From: Irineochytrium annulatum
Taxonomy: Eukaryota; Chytridiomycota; Chytridiomycetes; Chytridiales; Chytridiaceae
Reading direction: 5' to 3'
Assembly (NCBI GenBank): GCA_027600665.1
Contig: JADGJL010001066.1
Coordinates: 1-10,525, forward strand
DNA: 10,525 nt
The notes under the pieces are model-generated. The model did no database searches, was not told the DNA's origin, and was given only the letters and a program-made list of their open reading frames with translations. This document shows positions 1 to 7,637 of this stretch, in pieces; within the stretch, counting starts at the first letter, position 1, and every line of letters starts with the position of its first letter. A program made the position numbers and the translations under genes.

Positions 1-216
1 AGGTAATACGACGCTAACAAGGGTCTGTATCTGCAAAAGCATATCATGCGTCAACATCGCTTGGATAACATATCCCATCAGATGCGCGGGAAGCATAACG
101 TCCTTTCGTTGTATCTCAACGTTATCCGCAGGACTCGGTATTAAAACTTTTACGATTAGACTCTCCTTAATTTCGGTCGACAGTGCCACATCCTCTAGCG
201 CCTTCACTTGCCCTTC
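1..216 (-). other. Second exon of the left-edge gene
   Basis: Seventy-two stop-free codons run from 216 to the window edge, in phase 0 with the upstream exon (ACG, then intron, then GAA GGG CAA). The acceptor TTTTTAATAG is at 226-217 and the donor GTATTT begins at 262. The intron is 46 nt, a length that recurs three more times in the neighbouring genes. Reading through the donor instead gives a stop at 232-230, which makes the protein look complete when it is not. Confidence 0.72.
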
Positions 217-1216
217 CTATTAAAAATGGTCACCGCCACCGGTCTACATTAAAGACAAATACCGTAGACGTCTCGTCGGTACCAGCTTCACCGCCCGCTA
301 CCCCGTTAGAAGTAATAGGAAGGCTGTCTCTTCGAAGACAATGAAACGGAATCGATGGCCGTGACGGCGACAGGTTCCCGTCCGCATTTCGTACCCCTTT
401 CGTCCTTCGACCAGGTTCCCGCTCGTCACTTTCCGACTTCGTTGGTGCAGCGACATTCTCCAGCGCAGAAGCAAGTTCATGTGTGGTTGACCATTCCTGC
501 TCTGCCATCGACCAATCCTGCTCTGCAACCTCATCTTCTAGGGGCCGCTCCGCAAGCATTCGCTTCAAGTTTTGAATCTCGGCTTGGAGAGCAACGACGA
601 CAGGATCATCGGAAGACGCCAGCGGGATAGTAAGGGGTACAGCGCTCGACGCGACGGCGTCCGCTACGGGCGACTGGCACCTTTTCTGCACTTTGTCGAA
701 GCTCGTAATGTCCTCGGATGGGACGATATCCGACGCAGGGGACTGGCCCGTCACCTGCATGTTGGCGAATTCCATAGCGTCCTCTTTCCGCTTCTCGTCC
801 CAGACACCATCATCCACCAATGTCTCCGACGATGCCGCATTGGTGATCAACTTCATCCTGGTCTCATCATCGTAGTTCGGTGGCATAGGCTCCGACAGCA
901 GTGACAAACCCAACTGGGCTGACAACCTCCCCGACAAGATCCCGAAGCTCTGCGGGAAACACAGGTCGATGATGCGCCTGCAGGCATGAAACGGATCCGA
1001 GTCCTCGACAGCGTTCCACAGCACCTTACGCACGGTCTTCAGCGGCAGCAGCGTGCCCGCGACCTGGCCCCGCTGCTGCCGTCGGAGTGTTACCAGAAAG
1101 CGGTCCAACGCATCCTCGAAAAGGTCATCGTCAATGTCTGGGAGCTCATCGCGGCGGGCGGCGAAAGTCTTGCGGACGTAGTTTTCGGCCTGCACCGAGT
1201 CAGTCTCCACGGCCTC
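1..1216 (-). CDS. Unnamed protein, 5' part of gene; possible myosin-V-like tail segment (partial)
   Basis: The reading frame is open from 1216 down to 263. A 46-nt intron (262-217, GTATTT...TTTTTAATAG) follows. The frame then continues for 72 stop-free codons from 216 to the left edge. The first exon encodes an acidic, partly helical protein with ALQAEIQNLKRMLAE (a short coiled-coil candidate) and a small internal repeat (EQDWS, EQEWS). Its last third is Ser/Pro-rich and probably disordered. The second exon reads EIKESLIVKVLIPSP, then KDVMLPAHLMGYVIQAM. From memory, this resembles the stretch just before the DIL/globular cargo-binding domain of fungal class V myosins (EI.E.LI....IP.P, then a K-[ED]-[IV]-L-[FL]-PA-x-L pattern). 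No motor domain is visible, so this could be a tail-only or unrelated protein. The first codon after the upstream stop (1219-1217) is not ATG. The best ATG (1253) is one base out of frame, so the true start is unresolved. The coding call is firm; the family call is tentative. Confidence 0.65.
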
Positions 1217-1515
1217 TCAGAGCCCCTGCCTTGGCCAGATCCCCGAGGTCCATCAATTCGGCTTGTTAGCGGAGTGTGAATCTGGACGGAAATCCGCGAA
1301 TGTCGGCGCCGCGACGAGGGATCACAATGGACATCTAACAAAGGGAAGGGGGATTGCCCGAATTCACTAGTTCACGGAGGAGCCGCAGAGCGGGACGCGA
1401 CGCGAAGCGACGCGCTGCTTGGAACACCCTCAACTCCCACTCCCCCCGTCTAAGATCAACGGACGTCTAACTCACGAGCCACTACGAATTCGTCCTCCAC
1501 GCGACCACAATTCGA
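1217..1515. promoter_or_regulatory. Divergent intergenic region between the left-edge gene and the K+ transporter
   Basis: About 300 bases separate the start region of the minus-strand gene from the transporter ATG at 1516, so both promoters must lie here or in unseen upstream exons. A GC-rich stretch with repeated GACGCG/GAAGCGACGCG elements lies at about 1392-1416. I see no convincing TATA box. Two minus-strand ATGs (1334 and 1253) fall inside it, so part of it may be 5' UTR or first exon of the left-edge gene. Confidence 0.45.
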
Positions 1516-4500
1516 ATGGCGGAACGCGGAAGGGGCGCGGGTTACAGTGGGGTCGGGGCGGAGGACTCCGACGAGGAATATCACAGTGGACCGCCGCGCG
1601 TGGGACCTCGGAGCGTGCGGTCCGAGTCGAGGGACCAAATTCGGCAGGCAATCAGGGGGAGCCGGAGGGTGACGGGGTCAGACGCGGCTTTCGCGGCCGT
1701 TCCGACGGACCACCCGGGGTCGCCGAGCGTGGGCACGCGGTCGCGTGGGGCGTCTCAAAACGTGCTGGACGTGCGGCCGGCTCATGGCCTGCCGGACATC
1801 ATCGCGACGAGATCGGAGAACGGTCTGATGATCGTGCAGACGGAGCTCAGCCCGGTCGTGTCCGTGGCGACGACCAAAGGGGGCAAGGACGTGACGCGTA
1901 AAACCTCGTCACCCACATCGCCCACCATGGAGAACCCGCAGCTGAAGGCTCATCGCGTGTCGTCGCCGATTTTAAAGGGTGGGAAAGACGACGGGGACCA
2001 CATCAGGGCAGATGGCAAACCGATGAAGAGAAGCACGCAGTCTCAGCAGCACATCGCGCAGATGTGCTCGCCCACCTCCCGGAGTAAGCTGAACTCGCAG
2101 TCGAAACCTGACTTAGCCGTTGAGGTGCGCTCCGACATGCAACTGCCGCCGTTCCAGAAGCGGTCATCTTTGAAGGCGCAGCGCTCCTTTGAGGCGGAGA
2201 AGGGGTTGATGGTGGAAGATAACCCGTTTGCGACGCCGACATCTGCGACGGCGGGGGACCCGGGGTACGTGAATCCCTTTGCTTCGCCCGAAAACCCGGA
2301 CGCGCCACCGCGGCCCCGACGGTCACGTAGCAGAGTGTCGATCTCGGAGTCACCAACCATCATCGGGGAGTTCAACGCGCCGAGCGACGCGCCCCCGGTT
2401 CCGATACTGCGCCCCGGCGATGACCCACTGGTGAACGCGCACGTAAACCCGTTGTTCGCCTCGACCGTCGTCGACATGGAAAGTGGATTCAAGGAGCCTG
2501 TCATCAAAACGAACAGCGTTGGCCCGGGGGCGGCGTCTATCATGGCGTCTCAGAACAATATCGACGGCGGTCCACCCAAAGTCAGAAAAAGGCCACAGAA
2601 GAAGGGTGCTGGACCGAGAAGGATGTCGTTGGGAGCCGCTTTGTGTATCCCTCCGCCTCCCCGTATCGACAACAAAATGAACCCTATGAAGTTCCTTAAG
2701 CTTTCCCTGGGCGCTTTAGGTATTGCTATTCTAAGGTTATTCGGGATCTTCTCACGAATCATTGCTTCAGGGATCGTTTACGGAGATATTGGCGTGTCCC
2801 CGCTTTTTGTGTTAAAAACGGTCTTTGCCAGCGCCGCTTCGTCCGTTGTCGTCATGCAGCCAGATGGCATCGAGGCGTACGTTGACTATATCGATCCTAA
2901 CATCATCAACGAGGACAAGGTTCTTGGCACGCTCTCCTTCCTCATTTGGGTGATCACGATTGTCTGCGTCCTCAAATACATTATGTTTGTCCTGACGGGT
3001 GCGTTTCCTTGCTTTCCTACTTTCTCTATTGAGCGCTAATATGCTGACGTTTGGCAGCTGATAAAAATGGCGAAGGTGGAACGTGGGCGTTGGTCTCCCT
3101 GCTTCCAATGGAAAACGAGGAGTCGCGGTTATATAAGTACAAAAAGCAGATTTTTGTTCTTGGCATCATTGCGGCGAGTTTCCTACTAGCCGACGGGTTT
3201 ATTGCGCCGGCTATAAGTGTCCTGTCTGCCTTCGAGGGAGTACAGCAGTATTCCAGGTACAAGCGAGTGTTATAAGATTGAGCGAAAAGTTTCCTAAATT
3301 GGTTCCTAGCAATCTTCCGGATTGGGGTGTCATCGGCATTTCCAGCTTTGTTCTCATTATCATCTTCGTCTCCCAACAATTTGGGACGAGCCGAATGCTG
3401 AAGTTTTACGGGCCAATTATGGTGACATGGTTCCTTGCCATCGCCGGTATCGGCCTTTACAACATCACCTACTGGCCCACAATCTTTTGGGCCTTGAGCC
3501 CTCACTGCGCCGTTCGCTTGGTGTGGATTGACTTCAACTTCACGTGCAAAGTTGCCAGTCAAGTGTAAGTTTCGGCGCAAAGTTGCGATGGTTTGAGCGG
3601 TATGTACTTACATATTCGTCTCCAGCGTGCTAGCCGTAACGGGAGTAGAGGCAATGTATGCCGATCTCGGACACTTCAAGACAATTCCGATTCGTGCTTC
3701 GTTTCTTTTTATTGTATACCCAGCCTTGCTTTTAAATTACTTGGGGTAAGCTTTATACACACATGTATGACACGCCTCACCCTTGATATAGTCAGGGCGC
3801 CTACTTGCTGCATAACCCGGAGGCTGCTAACCATCCCTTCTTCTACGCCGTGCCTTCGTAAGTCATCTCTTTCTGCCTTTCGTTCCAGTTTCTCTGCATT
3901 CTAACAGCTGTTTACGCATCAGTCCGGTCAAATGGATCATTCTCGTTCTTGCAACCTTGGCGGGTACGTGTCGCTCTAACATAGTAGAACACTACTAACC
4001 TCGCGATAGCTATAATAGCATCGCAGGCGACCATTAGCGGATGCTTTACCCTTATCGATCAGGCCGTGAGTAGCGTTGCCGCGTCGTTTATATAGTGCTA
4101 ATCAGTCCAACGCAGATCTCTCTTCGTGTTTTCCCGAACATTAAGGCAATTCACACGAGCTCGGAGAGCGCTGGGGCCGTCTATATCCCGGCCTTCAACT
4201 ATCTTCTTATGATCGTGAGCGTGTCGTTAATCTTGATCTTCCAAGAAAGTGACCGGCTGGCAAACATTTACGGTATGAGTTTCTTGGTTGAGGTGGAAGC
4301 CGCTAACCGTCGCATATTAGGGATTGGTGTGACGCTGACGATGACCTGTACTACGATCTTTTATATACTCGCTATGAAGTATACGTGGAGCTACGACAGC
4401 TGGAAGATTGCTCTTTTCTCAATCATTATCATCGTAGACCTCACGCTCCTCCTCTCATCCGTCACGAAGGTTCAGTCGTACGGTTGGGTTTCGATCCTTC

Positions 4501-5244
4501 TCGGCCTCATGCTCTTCGCCACCATGTACTCTTGGTATATCACCACAACTGAAATCCAAGACGGCCTGCGGGAAAAACTACTCGAAATGAGTGACCTCAG
4601 GCAGCAGGTGAAGAGCATCAACCGAACCAAAGGAACGGTGGTCTTTGTCTCTAACACGGACGAGGACGTGCCGAACGTGCTCCGCATATGCGCGGAGCAG
4701 CTTCGGTCGCTTCCGGAGAACATCGTTTGTATGAGTGCCATCTCGTCGACGGCACCGTTCATTGCGGACGAAGAGCGGACAGTTTTCCGGACAATCGACG
4801 CGGTTGCCGGCATTTACCGGCTGGTTATCTCTTACGGTGTGTAATTCACAAAGATATGCCTATAGCCAGCCTAATTTCGGGTGTTTTCGGCAGGTTATGC
4901 GGAGCGTACCATCGACACAGTGACGGCGGTCGAGCGCTCTCGGAAGCGGGGTCTTCGGATGAAGCCGGATGAGAGGGTGACGTTTGTGGTCGGAAGAGAA
5001 ATCGTGGCATCGCACTCGGGGACCCCCTGGATAAAGCGGTTAAGAATAGCTGTCTACAGTAGCATTGGTGCAAATACGGAGGGCAAGATCGAATACTACA
5101 ATTTGCCGCCGAGGGACACACTTGAGGTAAGACAGCTTATTGCCCGTTTCCGCAACATATATACTCATAGCACGACAATAGATCGGGAGTCAAATGGTGC
5201 TGGAGACGTTGTATGACGAGGACGAGGAGGAGTATGAAGCGTAA
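1516..5244 (+). CDS. KUP/HAK family potassium transporter with long N-terminal extension
   Basis: The product is predicted to be a multi-pass plasma-membrane K+ uptake protein (H+-coupled symport in characterised relatives). Twelve exons fit: 1516-2719, 2771-2998, 3058-3256, 3310-3564, 3626-3745, 3792-3857, 3923-3963, 4010-4065, 4116-4272, 4321-4836, 4894-5126, 5182-5244. They total 3138 nt, or 1045 residues plus stop. Residues 1 to about 390 are Ser/Pro-rich and disordered. The transporter core follows, with family motifs in order: [13 protein letters not shown] (402-414), [12 protein letters not shown] (478-489), [13 protein letters not shown] (from 523), [13 protein letters not shown] (634-646) and [11 protein letters not shown] (707-717). 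Then come IHTS, NIYGIGVT and a cytosolic C-terminal domain ending in an acidic tail (DEDEEEYEA). Spliced segments align almost gap-free with bacterial Kup recalled from memory. The usual D-G-x-L-T-P-A reads D-G-F-I-A-P-A here. Bacterial Kup is about 620 residues; the excess is mostly the N-terminal extension. ATG 1516 is the first Met of the open frame. Introns inside the disordered part cannot be excluded. Confidence 0.96.
2720..2770 (+). other. Stop-free, 3n intron in the transporter gene (51 nt)
   Basis: This segment begins GTATTGC and ends TTGCTTCAG. It has 51 bases and no in-frame stop, so an ORF scan reads it as 17 extra residues. Removing it gives [16 protein letters not shown], the family's usual spacing between the first-helix Leu-Gly motif and the GDxGxSPL signature. 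Retaining it breaks that conserved block. A TTCTAAG branch-like site is present. Confidence 0.85.
3994..3999 (+). promoter_or_regulatory. Canonical TACTAAC branch site in transporter intron 7
   Basis: The 46-nt intron 3964-4009 (GTACGT...GCGATAG) contains TACTAAC at about 3993-3999, ten bases before the acceptor. CTAAC/CTAAT variants at similar distances occur in the introns 2999-3057, 4066-4115, 4273-4320, 4837-4893 and 7070-7135. They give one consistent splice grammar for the window. Confidence 0.75.
4273..4320 (+). other. Second stop-free, 3n intron in the transporter gene (48 nt)
   Basis: The donor is GTATGAGT, the branch site is CCGCTAACC and the acceptor is CGCATATTAG. The 48 bases contain no in-frame stop, so unspliced translation inserts 16 residues. 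Splicing joins ATTTACG to GGATTGGT and restores [10 protein letters not shown], the family block that follows the 'RLANIYG' segment. The donor and branch site are better than those of several introns that must be spliced. Confidence 0.88.
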
Positions 5245-5452
5245 AGGAAGCAAATAGATATCGCGTAGAGTAGATTGAGGAAAAATCATCTTCACCGTTT
5301 GCTTTACTTTGATAAATCTCAATACATGCATATATTGGCGAACTCTGCATTCGCAAACAAGGCTATTCATGGAAGTCTACTCGCATGCATTGTTTCGCAG
5401 TATGCAGAGAGACCGTAAAAAACGATTTTAACGCCAATTTCATTTCTTCTGC
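5245..5452 (+). other. AT-rich 3' flank of the transporter gene
   Basis: Base composition drops sharply after the transporter stop (5242-5244). The stretch is AT-rich and holds no ORF with coding character. It is probably 3' UTR plus spacer. No perfect AATAAA is present; ATAAATC (about 5311-5317) and AATACA (about 5320-5325) are weak candidates. Confidence 0.4.
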
Positions 5453-5852
5453 TTGTACAACAGGTGGTTAAGGCTTGTAAGCGGCGGCTTGATGCATACG
5501 AAAACCAATGAGCGGATCGCGGCGGTCTTGGTACACAGATGCCATTCAGTCGATCCAATACGTCGTCGATGCAACATCGTCGGCGATAGCCGGGTGGACG
5601 AGTCCTTACAATGTCAGCGCCGGCGATCTGCGGGGGGTGGGTGTGGCCAGGATCCATGCGCGGGCTGTATTGGATCGACCCGCTTCGTACTCAGGTGGGC
5701 ACCATGCAGGTTTTGGACATTATATGGGGTGCTCCGGCGAACGCTCTCGGATTTATGTGTGGGGCACTGTCTGGGTCTAGTCGAGGATATGCAGACTTTG
5801 AGCGCTGGACGACGGAGGCCTGTTTTGAGTGACATAAGGCCGAGATAGTTTG
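5453..5852 (+). other. Unassigned GC-rich, coding-like segment upstream of the kinase
   Basis: Composition returns to the exon-like GC-rich state. One plus frame from ATG 5508 reads plausibly (YTDAIQSIQYVVDATSSAIA, then GWTSPYNVSAGDLRG). It decays after about 5640. Another plus frame then becomes plausible (VGTMQVLDIIWGAPANALGF, then MCGALSGSSRGYADFERW) and stops at 5830-5832. A junction such as CGGGG/GTGGGTG to TACTCAG/GTGGGC (about 5634 to 5694) would join them in phase 0 as a small protein of about 88 residues, but no good branch site supports it. It could equally be a degraded gene or an upstream exon of the kinase. I do not recognise either half. Confidence 0.25.
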
Positions 5853-5854
5853 GG

Positions 5855-7233
5855 ATGAACGCGATCGGACTATATGGTCTAGGTTTAATGCATTTCACGA
5901 CAGATTGGGAAGGGAGTTCCGTTGAATATGTGTAAGAAACATGGCATTCCTTCAATCTATGGTGTCGACTTTACTGATCCTGTTTGCATATATCAGAGAT
6001 CATATTCAGTACGAGCGAGGAAGTTTGCTTGGGCGGGGGAAATATTCCCATGTCTACGAATGTCAAGACCGGCGGACAGGAGCCTCCTACGTTGTGAAAG
6101 TCTTCAAGCCGCAAAAGTCAAAGAAGTACAAGCGGGAGGTTCTTGTCCTCCGCAACCTTCGGGGAGGGCCGAATATTGTTAGATTCGTTGCATGTTGTCT
6201 GGATAGAGAGGTTTTTCTGCGTTTGGTAATCAATTGATCACGTTAACGAATCATAGACTAATGAACCAGCGATTCTGTTTGAACGGAGAGTCAACGTTAA
6301 CTGGAAAGAGTACTATCCGAAAATGACATACGACGACGCGCGACATTACATGCATGCCCTCCTTCAAGCACTCTCATACGCGCACTCGAAAGGCATTATT
6401 CACCGAGACCTAAAACCTCAAAACATCTGCATTGACCCGGTAAAGCGACAGGTGGGAACGTTGCAAACATTGCCGGTGCTGATCTCTGTGTAGCTGGTCC
6501 TGATCGACTGGGGACTGGCGGACTTCTATCGACCGAATGAGGATTTTAACCTTCGTGTTGCCTCCCGTTACTACAAACCGCCAGAGATCTTGTTGGGGTA
6601 TCGGCGGTACGACTACTCATTCGATCTTTGGAGCGTTGGATGTATTTTAGCCGGAATTGTGAGTCTTTGATAACATTCATATTAGTGGAATAGTTCTGAC
6701 AACCGCCGTCACTTTAGATATTTAAACGGGAAGTTTTCTTTCAAGGGGAGGATGACGCGGATCAGCTTAGACGGATCGCGAGCGTGCTGGGTGGTGATGA
6801 TCTACGCGAGTATACCTCAAGATACCAAATGTCACTTTCTGACAACGTGATCGCGGGCATTGTAAATAATACGAGGTGACATTGACTAGTGACGTTCTCG
6901 CTTTGACATCAGTATCACAGAACTGAGCGGCAACCGATGTATGAGTTTGTGGGATGGAATAATGGGGATTTAGCACGGGAGGACGCGTTAGATATGGTTG
7001 ATAAACTATTGCGGTACGACCACCAAGAACGCTTAACGGCGGACGAGGCGCTTGCTCATCCATTCCTACGTAAGTTCGAGGCACCATCGACGTACTCGCG
7101 CGTTGGCTAACTTCGGGTGGGTCTCCTATTCGCAGGCGACGTTGACCCGACCGCGCAGACGAATCTGCCACCCCAGCCGACCCCACCTGATCCCCCTGCC
7201 GAGGCGACTCAGGAAGAAGAGGAGGAGGATTAG
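5855..7233 (+). CDS. Protein kinase CK2 catalytic (alpha) subunit-like, divergent
   Basis: This is a serine/threonine kinase of the acidophilic CK2 family. Seven exons fit: 5855-5931, 5997-6210, 6257-6451, 6494-6658, 6718-6861, 6913-7069, 7136-7233. They total 1050 nt, or 349 residues plus stop, close to the usual CK2 alpha size. Visible motifs are: glycine loop [11 protein letters not shown] (37-47), ATP-binding Lys60 in VVKVFKP, basic cluster KSKKYKRE (66-73), GGPNIV, catalytic HRDLKPQN (146-153), the CK2-type DWG (167-169) in place of DFG, activation segment [12 protein letters not shown] and [20 protein letters not shown] near the end. A Pro-rich tail ends in an acidic run. The hinge reads FERRVN where CK2 normally has FEYVNN. 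ATG 5855 is the first Met after an in-frame stop at 5846-5848. ATG 5888 is also in frame, and an upstream first exon is possible because the N terminus is shorter than usual. Divergence suggests an atypical or second copy, which cannot be tested from one window. Confidence 0.92.
6211..6256 (+). other. Kinase intron 2 with weak GTTTTT donor
   Basis: With donor GTTTTT at 6211 and acceptor TCATAG at 6251-6256, the intron is 46 nt. The protein then reads [15 protein letters not shown], which fits the CK2 spacing within one residue. A better-looking donor (GTAATC, 6226) would give a 31-nt intron and five extra residues. I prefer the 46-nt form for length and alignment. Confidence 0.6.
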
Positions 7234-7637
7234 TTGCTGCAACTTGAAGGGAGCAGGCTTACATTCTTTACCTCTTTGCTTTACTTTTGTTGTTCGCCTT
7301 CGTGCAGGGTTCTCTTTGTACACTCGCCCCTTTTGGTCTTTCTTGCCGTATCATGCAGTAATCGACACAGTATATAAATCACGCAGCGCCATCGATTTTA
7401 TCAATCATGGGCAATAAATAGATGACTTTGGGAAATAATAACAGCCGCACATCTAATAATTCGGTGTCGTAAGTTTGAGTTGAGACGCTCATAAAATATT
7501 AATACAATAATGAATGAGATAACACCTCGCGGATCCACAACACATGGTGAAAGTAAACAGGCGACGTCGAAGGTTGTTAGAAATATGGCTTACTTCTGCA
7601 ACCAAAGAAACGACTACAGAACGAACAACCTGGCCGC
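7234..7637. other. Convergent 3' intergenic region
   Basis: About 400 bases lie between the kinase stop and the stop of the minus-strand F-box-like gene. AT content rises after about 7360. Apart from the AATAAA at 7413-7418 I see no ORF with coding character, no RNA gene and no repeat. It probably carries the two 3' UTRs. Confidence 0.5.
7413..7418 (+). terminator. Candidate polyadenylation signal AATAAA for the kinase gene
   Basis: A perfect AATAAA lies about 180 bases after the kinase stop codon, in AT-rich sequence, at a sensible 3' UTR distance. Confidence 0.45.

Noticed and set aside
1208..1210. GTG as the start codon of the left-edge gene
   Set aside because: GTG starts are not normal in nuclear eukaryotic genes; the true start is elsewhere or obscured by a frameshift.
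2043..2543. Minus-strand 166-codon ORF opposite the transporter's disordered tail
   Set aside because: It mirrors the codon bias of the GC-rich sense exon and shows no family motif.
3257..3276. A 20-nt intron (GTACAAG...ATAAG) in the transporter
   Set aside because: It keeps the frame but is far shorter than the others. The same donor with acceptor CCTAG at 3309 gives 53 nt and aligns with Kup spacing.
3026..3580. Minus-strand 184-codon ORF across transporter exons 3 and 4
   Set aside because: It runs through introns and exons of a gene well supported on the plus strand.
2999..5181. Multiple in-frame stops between transporter segments, suggesting a pseudogene
   Set aside because: Every interruption lies in a short GT-AG intron of 46-65 nt, and splicing restores one continuous frame with all family motifs.
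6440..6493. Alternative kinase donor GTAAAG at 6440
   Set aside because: It is a better donor match, but it would delete VKRQ and shorten the segment before LIDWG. The donor at 6452 keeps the exact CK2 spacing.
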